Below are positions 40,060 to 48,835 of a stretch of DNA of 58,936 nucleotides, piece after piece. Numbering within the stretch: position 1 is the first letter of the stretch; every line of letters starts with the position of its first letter. This DNA is from Novosphingobium naphthalenivorans NBRC 102051. GTDB taxonomy: Bacteria > Pseudomonadota > Alphaproteobacteria > Sphingomonadales > Sphingomonadaceae. Where the stretch lies: NCBI RefSeq assembly GCF_001590985.1, contig NZ_BCTX01000029.1, positions 1-58,936 of the forward strand. Direction: 5' to 3'. Position numbers and translations under genes: made by a program. The notes beneath the pieces were generated by a model. It did no database searches, was not told the origin of the DNA, and was given only the letters and a program-made list of their open reading frames with translations.

Positions 40060-40524
40060 GACCAGTTTCCTTGTTCAGGCTGGCCCGCTCGTCACGCGAT
40101 CCTTGTCGCACAGGCGCATCCGCGCCACAAGCGACCCCGCCGCATAGCGCGGCCTATCTCCCCTGATCGACCACCACCGCCATGGGTGCGCCCGGCAGCG
40201 GTAGGGATGACGCAGCGACGCTGTCGCTGCGGGCAAGCGACGCACGCGCTGCGCGGTTTGTAATGCACCGTACGCACGGGTGCTGTGGCCTGAAACTGCC
40301 CTATAATCAATGGTTTCCGTTGGCAGACGCGTCAGCCAGATTTCACGTTATTTGGCTGACGCGTCTGCCGCCTCAGTACTATTGCCCGAAAAAGCCCCGC
40401 AATTCCGTCGTTTCCGGCTGGCAGACACGTCCGCCACGCTGATTTTATTGTGATCGTCGCTTGTCTGCGCTATAGTTGCTGTGCGTCGTGACCTCCTTGT
40501 CGAAGCTCCAGTCGGAGCATCACC
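40060..40524. other. Candidate origin-of-transfer region
   Basis: 465 bp between divergent mobilization genes, with no supported gene. It contains a perfect 17-bp inverted repeat (40322-40369), a third degenerate copy of its arm (40420-40436), and a short TTGTCTGCGCTATAG at 40461 that resembles the TGTCTATAG nicking context of some MobF relaxases. AT content is higher than its surroundings. This is the expected layout for oriT, but the nick site is not proven. Confidence 0.5.
40322..40369. repeat. Perfect 17-bp inverted repeat, with a degenerate third arm
   Basis: GGCAGACGCGTCAGCCA (40322-40338) and its exact reverse complement (40353-40369) enclose a 14-nt loop. A related arm, GGCAGACACGTCCGCCA, occurs at 40420-40436 (15 of 17 match) and is also preceded by TTTCCG like the first arm. 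Inverted repeats of this size next to relaxase genes bind the relaxase or the ribbon-helix-helix protein. Confidence 0.8.
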
Positions 40525-40824
40525 TTGGCAAGGGTCACAATCCGGATCGACGATGCCCTTTACGAGCGGCTGCAGCGCCGTGCCCGTAAAGTCGGCGTCA
40601 GCGTCGCCGAACTCCTCCGCCCCGCGATCGACCAGACCGCCGATCCCCGCGGCGGCTACGTCTACACGACGCAGGACGAAATCCTCTCCTGCGTCCTGCA
40701 GACGCTCTCTATCCTCGCGGCATCGGTGCGACGCCGGTCGCCCGAGACGCTCGAACAGGGCATGGCCGACGCCAGGGCGCTGCTCCTCGAAAAGGGGCTG
40801 CTCTCACCGGACGAACAGCCATGA
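40525..40824 (+). CDS. Ribbon-helix-helix DNA-binding protein (relaxosome accessory candidate)
   Basis: The 99-aa protein starts with a typical RHH motif, MARVTIRIDDALYERLQRRA then RKVGVSVAELLRPAIDQ. The C-terminal part is helical and could oligomerise (QTLSILAASVRRRSPETLEQ). RHH proteins such as TraM/TrwA-type auxiliaries bind repeats in oriT and stimulate the relaxase. Its position between the repeat region and the coupling protein gene fits that role. The start is likely the TTG at 40525, as the upstream sequence lacks an ATG. Confidence 0.75.
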   Translation: MARVTIRIDDALYERLQRRARKVGVSVAELLRPAIDQTADPRGGYVYTTQDEILSCVLQTLSILAASVRRRSPETLEQGMADARALLLEKGLLSPDEQP

Positions 40825-40996
40825 CCCGGCGCGCGGATCCCCACCTCACGGACACATGCCCGGCCTCGCGTTCCCCCTCGGCGGGCTTCCCGTCCGGCCG
40901 CGCGATTGCCTGCGATTATTCCCTGCCGGTCAGGGCCATCCCAAATCGGGGGGCATGCCGTAGCGCACCGCCAGCCGTTCGGGGGAGGGGCCGGCC

Positions 40997-43147
40997 ATGA
41001 GCATCTTCCGCAACGACACGTTGGGGAGCTGGACGCGGGGCGGGCAGGCGATCGTCCACAATGTCCGCATGACCACCCAGGTCTTTTTCCAGACCGTGCT
41101 GGCCGGGCTGATCCTCTGGTTGATGGGGACCGGCTGGTATGCGTTCGAAAAGTCGACCGACTATCAGCGCTTCGTCCTCGCCAAGCTGGTGGAGGCGACC
41201 ATCAAGGCGGATGCGGCGCCGGGGACCAATGACCCGGTGCTGTTCCGCACCCCCGACGGGCGCCAATACTGGACCTCGGCCGACACCCTCGCCGACTCCG
41301 GTGTCGCGAAGCAGGCGCTCCACAAGCTCGAAAAGGACCTCATCCACGGGGCGGCCATTGCCGGTGTGGTCGCCCTCTTCGGACTGGTCAGTGCCTGGTT
41401 CTATTTTACCCGAACCGGGAAGGGGCTCGGCTCCAACGAATATCTGCGCGGCGCCCGCTTCGGGACGGCCTCGGAAGTGCGGCGCGCGCTCCGAGGGCAG
41501 AAGAAGGGGGCGCTCACAATCGGCGGCGTCGCCGTGCCGGAAGCCTTCGAGCCCGAACATATCCTGCTGGTCGGCGCGCCCGGCACGGGCAAGACCAACC
41601 TCATCACCACCATGCTCGAAGGCATCCGCAAGCAGGGTAAGCGGGCGATCGTCTATGACACGGCCGGGAGCTTCGTCGAGAAATTCTATCGCCCCGGCAG
41701 GGACATCCTGCTCAACCCGCTCGACAAGCGCACCGACATCTGGAGTCCCTGGGTCGATGTTCCGCGGGAGTATCATTACGACCAGATCGCGGAATCCACG
41801 ATCCCCGACAAACATGGCGATCCGTTCTGGAGCAAGGCCGCGCGCGGCACGCTGGTCGCGGTCCTGCGCAAGCTCGCGCGGCAGAAGCACACGCTCATCT
41901 CGGTCCTGCTTGATCGGGTGCTGCGTTCCCCGCTCGCCGATCTTGCCGCCTATGTGAAGGGCACCGATGCCGCCGCTTTCATCTCCGCCGAGGGGGAGCG
42001 CACCTCGGCCGGCGTCCAGGCCGAGCTTGCCTCGGTCATGCGCAGCTTCGCCTATCTCGACGATACCGAGGACGGCTTCTCGATCCGGCGTTGGGTCGAG
42101 GACGAGAAGGACGACAGCTGGCTGTTCGTCACCGTCAAGGCCGACCAGCTTCCTTCGCTGCGCCCCCTGATCACGGTCTGGCTCGACATCGCGATCAGCG
42201 CGATCATGAGCCTCACGCCCGACCGCGACCGGCGGCTCTATTGCGTCATTGACGAATTGCCGACGCTCCAGAAGCTCCCCAGCCTATCCGACTTCCTCGC
42301 CCGTGCGCGCAAATATGGCGGCTGCGGCATATTGGGGTTCCAGTCCTATCCCCAGCTGACCGCGACCTACGGCAAGGAGGATGCGGCGGCCATCACCGGC
42401 TACTGCTCGACCTGGGTCGCGCTCCGGGCGAACGATAGCGACACCTCGGAACTTATCTCCAAAAACCTTGGCCGGGTCGAGCAGGTCGAAGCCAACGAGG
42501 GGATGAGCTACGGCGTCAATGACATGCGCGACGGGGTGAACCTCAGTCGCATGCAGGTGACCCGCCCGCTGGTTCTGGACACCGAGGTCACCCATCTGCC
42601 GAACCTTTCGGGTTTCCTCCGTTTCGGGCGCAATCTCCCCGTCGTCCGTTTCACCGATCGCTTCAATCCGCTGCCTTCGATCGCGGCCGCGTTCGTTGAA
42701 CGCACCGAGCCCCCCAAAAGGCTGCCGCTCGGCAAGGCCATCATCTCCCAGGCGTGGGCAGAGCGCCGCGCGCGCCAGGCGCGGGAGGAGGCCGCGAGGC
42801 GAGGGCAGGGTCCGGGACATCCGGACACGCCGCCGTCTCCCGGAACGGGGCAAGGCGATCTTTTTACCGGCGAGGCCAATCCCCCGCCGGCGCGGGAGCC
42901 GACCCAGGAGCCGCCCAGCCTGCCGGATCCCCAGGACGCCGTGCCGCAGGATGAGGTGTTCGGACCCACCGACCACAGCGATTCCGGCATGACGGACGAG
43001 GGAGCGCCGATCGACGATCATCCCGACGAGGAGAACAGGGTTGCCACCCCCATCCCCTTGTTGGGGGCGACGCGCGGCACGATCCGTGTGCGGCTCGACA
43101 GCCATGGCCGTTCCGAAGGCCCGCGTGAGAAGGCGAAGCCGGCATGA
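40997..43147 (+). CDS. traD: Type IV coupling protein (TraD/VirD4 family)
   Basis: The 716-aa protein has two N-terminal transmembrane segments (about residues 27-48 and 115-137). An ATPase follows, with Walker A VGAPGTGKTNL at about 192-202 and Walker B LYCVIDELPTLQ at about 413-424, followed by RKYGGCGILGFQSYPQLTAT. The C-terminal 120 residues are Pro-rich and disordered. It would connect the relaxosome to a mating channel and pump DNA. ATG 40997 follows a G-run (GGGGGAGGGG at 40981). The stop overlaps the relaxase start by 4 bp. Confidence 0.93.
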   Translation: MSIFRNDTLGSWTRGGQAIVHNVRMTTQVFFQTVLAGLILWLMGTGWYAFEKSTDYQRFVLAKLVEATIKADAAPGTNDPVLFRTPDGRQYWTSADTLADSGVAKQALHKLEKDLIHGAAIAGVVALFGLVSAWFYFTRTGKGLGSNEYLRGARFGTASEVRRALRGQKKGALTIGGVAVPEAFEPEHILLVGAPGTGKTNLITTMLEGIRKQGKRAIVYDTAGSFVEKFYRPGRDILLNPLDKRTDIWSPWVDVPREYHYDQIAESTIPDKHGDPFWSKAARGTLVAVLRKLARQKHTLISVLLDRVLRSPLADLAAYVKGTDAAAFISAEGERTSAGVQAELASVMRSFAYLDDTEDGFSIRRWVEDEKDDSWLFVTVKADQLPSLRPLITVWLDIAISAIMSLTPDRDRRLYCVIDELPTLQKLPSLSDFLARARKYGGCGILGFQSYPQLTATYGKEDAAAITGYCSTWVALRANDSDTSELISKNLGRVEQVEANEGMSYGVNDMRDGVNLSRMQVTRPLVLDTEVTHLPNLSGFLRFGRNLPVVRFTDRFNPLPSIAAAFVERTEPPKRLPLGKAIISQAWAERRARQAREEAARRGQGPGHPDTPPSPGTGQGDLFTGEANPPPAREPTQEPPSLPDPQDAVPQDEVFGPTDHSDSGMTDEGAPIDDHPDEENRVATPIPLLGATRGTIRVRLDSHGRSEGPREKAKPA

Positions 43148-46137
43148 TCCATCCTCGCCGCCTCAAGGGGACACCCGCCAATATCGGCCGCTACTATACA
43201 ATCGGCGACTATTATACCAAGGGCGGCAACGAACCCTCCGAATGGGGCGGCAAGCTCGCCGCCAGCCTCGGCCTGTCCGGGCCTGTCGACCCCAAGCAGT
43301 TCGAGGAACTGCTCGCCGGCAAGGTCGGCGACCAGCAGCTCGGTCGCCGGCGCAAGGAAGGCATCCAGCATCATCCCGGCTGGGATTTCACGATCAGCGC
43401 GCCCAAGTCGATCTCGATCCTGGCGCTGGTCACGGGCGACGAGCGCATCCTTGCCGCGCACGAGCGGGCGGTCGGGGTTGCGCTTGCCTATGCCGAGGAA
43501 CATGCCGAGCTGCGCCGCCGGGTGGACGGCGAGATCGTCCACGAGACGACGGGCCGGCTGCTGTTCGCGCGTTTCACCGAATATGCCAGCCGCGAGCACG
43601 ACCCGCAGCTCCATACCCATGTCGTCATTCTCAACATGACCAACCATCTCAATGGCGACCGCATGTCGAGTCTCGAGACGCGCTCGATGTATGCCGAGCA
43701 GCTCGTCATGGGTCAGATCTATCGCAACGAGATTGCCCGCGACGTGCGCGCGCTGGGGCATGAGATCGTGTTCGATCCGCGTAAGGGGCTGTTCGAGGTC
43801 GAAGGCATGCCCGGCCAGCTTATCCGTGACTATTCGCAGCGCGCCGAGCAGATCAACGAGCATGCCGCGGAGCACGGGCTTGAGGGACAGGCCCAGCGCC
43901 GGATCTCCTTCTTCGCGACCCGAAAGGCCAAGGAGACGATCGGCCTCGATGACCTGCGCGAGCAATGGCGCGTGCGTGCTGAACCCTATCGTGAAGATCT
44001 CGACAGGCTCCAGGCCGCGGCGCAGGAGCGGGGTGAACGAACCATCGAGACCGATCCGCGCGTTGCCCGCCGCGCCGCTCTGTTCGGCATCCGCCAGAAT
44101 GAAACGCGCGAGGCGGTCAACAATATAGGCCGTCTCTATCGCACCGCGCTCGCATCGCATGTCGGTGAGGTCCGCCTGGGCGACGTGCGGCCGCTCTACG
44201 ATGCGCAGGAGAACAAGGGCAAGCTGCTGGTCACGGTGCGCCAGACCGGCGACCAGCCGCTTCCGCGCGGCCGGACATCGCGCCGGACCGCCAAACTCGA
44301 ACTCGCACTGTCCGAGCATCTGTCTCTGGCCATGGGCGATGCGAAGCCGGTTGCCACCCGTGAACGGCTGGAAGAGGCTGCGACGGCCGCCAGGCTGAAG
44401 CCCGAACAGGCGGCCGCGCTGATCGCCATCGGCAGCGGCACAAACCGGGCGGTCGGCGTGCATGGTGTCGGCGGCGCAGGCAAATCCACCCTGGTCGCCG
44501 CGTTGGTCGATGCGACCCGCGACGACTATACCACCGTGGCGCTCGCACCGACCTCTTCGGCGGCGGCGGAACTCGGGCACAAGGCGGGCATCGAATCCCG
44601 CACGCTCGCCTCGCTGCTCGCGAGCGGCGGTTATGGCATTACCGACAGGCATATTCTCGCGCTCGACGAGGCGGGCCAGCTCGGCAACCGCCAGGCGCTG
44701 CGCGTGCTGGAGATCAGCCGCGCGACCGGCGCGCGTCTCATATTCCTCGGCGACAATAAGCAGACGGGCGCGATCGAGCAGGGCAAGGCCTATTGGCTGC
44801 TCCAGCAACTCGGGCTGCCGACTAGCCAGCTCAAGGAGTCGCGGCGCCACCTGACCGACGCGACGCAGGAGGCCGCGGACATGGCGCGCAAGGGCGACTA
44901 TGCCGCGTCGCTCGCCGCGCTGGATCGCGTGACCACCGGCGACACCGCGGAGAACCTCGCCAAGGCGATGGTCGCCGATTGGACCCGGCTCAAACCGGAG
45001 ACACGCGACGAAACCAATATCCTGGTCCTCGACAACGCGACCCGTCTGATCGTCAACAGCCATATCCGCGAAGTCCTGAAACGCGAGGGCACCGTCGCGG
45101 CCGAAGACCATCGGCTCGAAGTGCTGACCCCGTCCGGCCTGACCGACCAGGAAAAGCAGATGGCGCGCTTCTACAGCGCGGGCCAGGTGCTCAAGTTCAC
45201 GCGCGACAATCCCGGGCTGGGGATCGCGCGCGACGCCGACTATCGCGTCGTCGGGGTCGGCCGGAACAATCATGGCCGCCAGGTCGTGCGCCTGGTTGAC
45301 GAGCATGGCCGCCAGATCGAATGGCGTCCGGGCCTCGGCAAGGCGGCGCATGTCAATGTGTTCCTGCCTGAGAAGCGCGACCTTGCCCAGGGCGACCGCA
45401 TCCAGTGGCGGCTGGTTAACAAGGAACTCGAGGTCAAGAATGCCGAACGCGGCACCGTTCTGGCGCTCGAGGGCAATATCGCGACGATCAGATGGGACCG
45501 CGGCGAGCGCGTCCAGCAGGTCGATCTCTCGGCCCACCGGACCTGGGATCATGGGTATTCGGAAACCGTCTATTCGTCGCAGTCCAAGACCTATGACCGC
45601 GTCTATGCGCTAGCGCCTGTGGAATCCGGCCTCGTCAACGGTCAGAACTATTACACCGCCATCACTCGCGCCGCCTATGGCGTGAAGCTCTGGACCGAGA
45701 GCCAGCAACGTCTCGCGGAAAAGCTCGCCTCGCGATCGGGCGAGAAGACCTCGTCGCTCGAAGGGCTCGGCCGGATCAGGGCCGACAGCCACAAGATGCG
45801 GGGACTTCGCCACAAGGACCGGCACGACCGCTCCCGCGAGGAGAATGCCCGCGAGCGCGACGCCCGCAAGGCCGAGCGGGAGCAGCGCGAGCGGAAACGG
45901 CAGGGCCGCTCCGAACCCCGCCCGAACAGTCTTGCCGAGATACTCGCCGGCCGCGCGCAGGAGGCTGCTTCGCTGGTCGACCGCTTCCTGCGCGGCACGA
46001 TCGAACGAGACCGTCAGCACGCACCGGCGGAGCCCGATCGCGGCGGCGCTCGCGAACCTGCCCAACAGTCAGAGGCTAGGCCAGATCCCCAACCGCAGCA
46101 TGATCATGGCGGTCATGGTGGTGGACATGACCGATAG
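43144..46137 (+). CDS. MobF-type relaxase-helicase (TraI/TrwC family)
   Basis: The 997-aa protein has an N-terminal TrwC relaxase domain: tyrosines at YYTIGDYYTKGG (about 19-30), QHHPGWDFTISAPKSISILA, and the metal-binding LHTHVVILNMT with His157 and His159 (the third His lies upstream). It continues with an SF1 helicase: Walker A GVGGAGKSTL at about 441-450, DEAGQLGNRQ at about 509-518, and GQNYYTAITRAAYGVKLW near residue 840. A charged coiled coil and a His/Gln-rich end follow. It nicks oriT and unwinds DNA for transfer. All catalytic motifs look intact. Confidence 0.93.
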   Translation: MIHPRRLKGTPANIGRYYTIGDYYTKGGNEPSEWGGKLAASLGLSGPVDPKQFEELLAGKVGDQQLGRRRKEGIQHHPGWDFTISAPKSISILALVTGDERILAAHERAVGVALAYAEEHAELRRRVDGEIVHETTGRLLFARFTEYASREHDPQLHTHVVILNMTNHLNGDRMSSLETRSMYAEQLVMGQIYRNEIARDVRALGHEIVFDPRKGLFEVEGMPGQLIRDYSQRAEQINEHAAEHGLEGQAQRRISFFATRKAKETIGLDDLREQWRVRAEPYREDLDRLQAAAQERGERTIETDPRVARRAALFGIRQNETREAVNNIGRLYRTALASHVGEVRLGDVRPLYDAQENKGKLLVTVRQTGDQPLPRGRTSRRTAKLELALSEHLSLAMGDAKPVATRERLEEAATAARLKPEQAAALIAIGSGTNRAVGVHGVGGAGKSTLVAALVDATRDDYTTVALAPTSSAAAELGHKAGIESRTLASLLASGGYGITDRHILALDEAGQLGNRQALRVLEISRATGARLIFLGDNKQTGAIEQGKAYWLLQQLGLPTSQLKESRRHLTDATQEAADMARKGDYAASLAALDRVTTGDTAENLAKAMVADWTRLKPETRDETNILVLDNATRLIVNSHIREVLKREGTVAAEDHRLEVLTPSGLTDQEKQMARFYSAGQVLKFTRDNPGLGIARDADYRVVGVGRNNHGRQVVRLVDEHGRQIEWRPGLGKAAHVNVFLPEKRDLAQGDRIQWRLVNKELEVKNAERGTVLALEGNIATIRWDRGERVQQVDLSAHRTWDHGYSETVYSSQSKTYDRVYALAPVESGLVNGQNYYTAITRAAYGVKLWTESQQRLAEKLASRSGEKTSSLEGLGRIRADSHKMRGLRHKDRHDRSREENARERDARKAEREQRERKRQGRSEPRPNSLAEILAGRAQEAASLVDRFLRGTIERDRQHAPAEPDRGGAREPAQQSEARPDPQPQHDHGGHGGGHDR

Positions 46138-46143
46138 GAGAGA

Positions 46144-46737
46144 ATGATGGAACAGCTGCTAATCGCGATATTCGGTGCCGCTCTGCTTACCCTGATATAC
46201 CGCAGCTATCGCATACCGATCACCCATCGCTGGCGACGGCGACAGGCGCGCACGATGTGCGAGCAGTTATGCGGACGCGATCGCGACCAGCCCGCCGCGC
46301 TGCATTATGCACGGCTTCGCGCGATGGACCCGCTGGCGTTCGAGGAATTGCTGCTGGAGGCCTTCGAGCGGCGCGGGCACCGCGTGATCCGCAATCGTCG
46401 CTATACCGGGGACGGCGGGGTCGATGGCGAAGTCATCATCGATGGCCAGCGCTGGCTGATCCAGGCGAAGCGCTATCGCGACGCCATCAAGCCCGAGCAT
46501 GTGCGTGAGTTCGCTATGCTCTGCGCCACCCGGAAACGGCGCGGCATGTTTGTCCACACCGGCCGCACCGGCGGGATGAGCCGCACAGTCTGTTCCGGCG
46601 CGGACGGCATCGAGATCGTGTCGGGACAGCGATTGCTGGCGCTTCTAACTGGCGGGCCCTTCGAACCCGGCCGCTTCTCGCCGCGGGATCGCGTCGGACG
46701 CACACCGTCCAGCTATCGTGATCGGACGCCGCTATGA
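46144..46737 (+). CDS. Mrr-like nuclease with N-terminal membrane segment
   Basis: The 197-aa protein has a hydrophobic N-terminus (LLIAIFGAALLTLIY, about residues 5-19). A restriction-endonuclease-like fold follows: MDPLAFEELLLEAFERRGHR, then GDGGVDGEVIIDGQRWLIQA and KRYRDAIKPEHVREFAML. The D...QxK residues (Asp at about 93, Gln-x-Lys at about 107-109) match the Mrr_cat active site of type IV restriction enzymes. It sits between relaxase and lytic transglycosylase. It may cut non-self DNA or act as a membrane-linked processing factor during transfer; which is unclear. Confidence 0.78.
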   Translation: MMEQLLIAIFGAALLTLIYRSYRIPITHRWRRRQARTMCEQLCGRDRDQPAALHYARLRAMDPLAFEELLLEAFERRGHRVIRNRRYTGDGGVDGEVIIDGQRWLIQAKRYRDAIKPEHVREFAMLCATRKRRGMFVHTGRTGGMSRTVCSGADGIEIVSGQRLLALLTGGPFEPGRFSPRDRVGRTPSSYRDRTPL

Positions 46738-47291
46738 GCGGTCGTCGACGAGGCCCGAACCGCCAGTCGATGTTCGGCACGGTGCTCGCGGCGATTGCGT
46801 TCCTGCCCGCCGCGCTGACGCCCGCGCCTGCGCTGGCGAAACCGGGCGCGCCTGGCGAGGCGGCTGAGATCGCTCGCTGCATTCGCGTCGCCGCGCGCGG
46901 CTATGGCTGGCTCGAAAAGACGCTCTGGGGCCTGCGCGAGCAAGAGGCGGGCTGGATCGGCGCAGAGGTCGCCAATACCAACGGAACGCACGATCTCGGG
47001 CCACTCCAGATCAACACATGGTGGGTGCCGCGCCTAGCTCGAGTAATCGATAGGCCCGAGCATCAGGTCCGACACTGGCTGCGCTACGACGCCTGCTTCA
47101 ACGCCGAAGCCGCACGCTGGATTTTCCTCTCCGGGCTGGAGGCGACTGGCAATTATTGGGCGGCGGTCGGCATCTACCACAGTCCCACTGCGTGGCGGCA
47201 GCGCAGTTATGCCTCCAAGGTCGCCACCCACATGCGCAAGTTATACGGCAGAGATGTGTTCGCGCCCCGTAGTTCGGAACGAAAGAGGTAG
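46734..47291 (+). CDS. Lytic transglycosylase (VirB1-like)
   Basis: The 185-aa protein begins with a basic stretch and hydrophobic core (FGTVLAAIAFLPAALTPAPA) ending in an ALA-KP signal peptidase site near residue 35. The SLT/lysozyme-like fold follows: the catalytic Glu is Glu69 or Glu71 in GLREQEAGWIG, then THDLGPLQINTWW and AAVGIYHSPTAWRQRSYASK. VirB1-type enzymes open peptidoglycan for a transfer channel. It overlaps the Mrr-like gene by 4 bp and completes the transfer operon. No other mating-pair genes follow. Confidence 0.85.
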   Translation: MSGRRRGPNRQSMFGTVLAAIAFLPAALTPAPALAKPGAPGEAAEIARCIRVAARGYGWLEKTLWGLREQEAGWIGAEVANTNGTHDLGPLQINTWWVPRLARVIDRPEHQVRHWLRYDACFNAEAARWIFLSGLEATGNYWAAVGIYHSPTAWRQRSYASKVATHMRKLYGRDVFAPRSSERKR

Positions 47292-47535
47292 AGTGGATGA
47301 GGCCGTGAGCGCGGTCGGCAGTGGCGCCGGACCGGATCGTACACGGCTCCACTGTGCGGCTATGAATGCCCTCGATCCTCCAATGGGCTCGTCCGGCAAT
47401 CGGGAGGCGTAGAAATAATCAGCATCAGGGCGGGCAGGCTCATGTCACTTTGGTCAGCAACGGGCGCGGACTAGCATATGTTCCTGCCATCCAGCACGGC
47501 ACCCTGGCCTCCGGCCCGGCCCAAGGGCGCCTGTG

Positions 47536-48195
47536 TCAGGCGGCCTCGGCCTCGGCGGGCGTCCATGACGGGAATGGATCCCTCAGGCCCATCCAGAGTT
47601 CCGGGGTGAACGTGCGGACCGGCATCAGGCATTCATCGAGCCGGGGCCGGATGCGGGCTTCGTCCATGCCGATCCCGATGAACACCAGTTCTTGCCGCCG
47701 GTCGCCCCACACATTGTCCCAGTGGGCCGCGACAAACCGCTCGAAGCGATCATCATCGGGCCATTGGTTTTTGGGAATGCTCGCCCACCAGCACCCCATG
47801 CGCGAGGTCATCGTCTGCGAGCCAGCAACGGCCAGCTCGCCCACCCACTCGGGCCGCGTCGCCAGCCAGAAATGCCCCTTGGCGCGCACGACATTGTCGA
47901 GACCATCCGTAACCAGGAATGCATGGAGCTTCGCTGGGTCAAAGGGTGCGCGCGCACGGTAGACGAAGCTTTCGATGCCATATTCCTCGGTCTCCGGCTG
48001 ATGGCTGGCGTAGCCGTAGAGCTCCTTGGCCCAGAGCGGATGCTGCGCGGCCTTCTCTTCATCGAACAGCCCGGTGTCGAGAATGGCGTCGAGCGGCACG
48101 CGGCCGTGATCGCAGGTCAGGATGCGCGCATCCGCATTGAGCGAGGCGATCAGTTTCTTGACGGTCGCAAGCTGATCCGCGGACACGGCGCTCGC
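47536..48195 (-). pseudogene. cobW/zigA-type metal chaperone, 5'-truncated
   Basis: On the minus strand, from the stop at 47536 back to about 48195, the protein matches the C-terminal half of COG0523 GTPases (ZigA/YeiR type zinc chaperones): SADQLATVKKLIASLNADAR, PETEEYGIESFVYRARAPFD, then GHFWLATRPEWVGELAVAGS and RRQELVFIGIGMDEARIRPR. The GTPase half (P-loop, CxCC, NKxD) is missing. The frame runs on to 48606 only as antisense sodC. The gene is therefore a remnant cut at the junction with sodC at about 48190-48200. Confidence 0.82.
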
Positions 48196-48594
48196 CTTAC
48201 CGATGCGTCCAAAGGCGCGTTGCTTCGGATCGAGGCGCGCGGCTTGCCGCCGGGTTGGCACGGCGTCCATTTCCACGAGAAGGCGGATTGCGGAGACGCG
48301 GCTTTCCAGGGCGCCGGTGGTCATGTCCATTCGGAAAAGCCGATCGTGCATGGATTCCGGGTCGAGGGTGCAAACGATGCCGGCGACCTGCCCAATATCC
48401 ATGTGCAGGAAGACGGCAGTGTCACGGTCGAGCTCTACTCCACGCTGGTTTCGGCCAGTGGTGCCGATGGTCGACCTGCGCTCAAAGATGCGGACGGGTC
48501 GGCGCCGGTAATCCACGCCAATCCTGATGACTATAGGACGCAACCGATCGGGGGGCGCCGGCGAGCGAATCGCCTGTGCGGTCATTCCATAATC
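48190..48594 (+). pseudogene. sodC: Cu-Zn superoxide dismutase (sodC), truncated and frameshifted
   Basis: In the plus strand the text from about 48190 is the C-terminal part of Cu-Zn SOD: PPGWHGVHFHEKADCGDAAF (copper His pair), QGAGGHVHSEKPIVHGFRVE (bridging and zinc His), AGDLPNIHVQEDGSVTVELY. The N-terminal Greek-key strands are absent. Near the end, the run of six G at 48552-48557 shifts the frame; removing one G restores IGGAGERIACAVIP and TAA at 48592-48594. The unbroken frame upstream from 47692 is antisense cobW. The copy is very unlikely to be active. Confidence 0.82.
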
Positions 48595-48835
48595 ATCTTT
48601 GTTCAATGACCCGTACCCGCCAGTTCTATGCCGACGCCATGCTGACGATTATCGCCGCTCATTGCCTCGGGACGCTCGATGCGTTTCGCGCCCATCTGGC
48701 ATCCTTGGCGCAGATTACAGTGCGTTTGCTTTCACCGCTCACATCCGACGCTACCGTCTCGGAGAACCCATTGCACGACTAGTTTCAGGAACGGGTGAGC
48801 GGACAAAGAGCCACGCGCCCGACGAGGAGGAAGCC

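Noticed and set aside
43018..45552. 844-aa minus-strand ORF over the relaxase
   Set aside because: Antisense shadow; the relaxase and helicase motifs lie on the plus strand.
47692..48609. A long plus-strand ORF containing SOD-like text
   Set aside because: Only the part from about 48190 is SOD; the earlier part is antisense to a recognisable cobW C-terminus. It is a truncated gene, not a 305-aa protein.
48606..48782. Short frame between sodC remnant and luxR
   Set aside because: No ribosome-binding site or motif. It overlaps the end of the sodC remnant and looks like debris.
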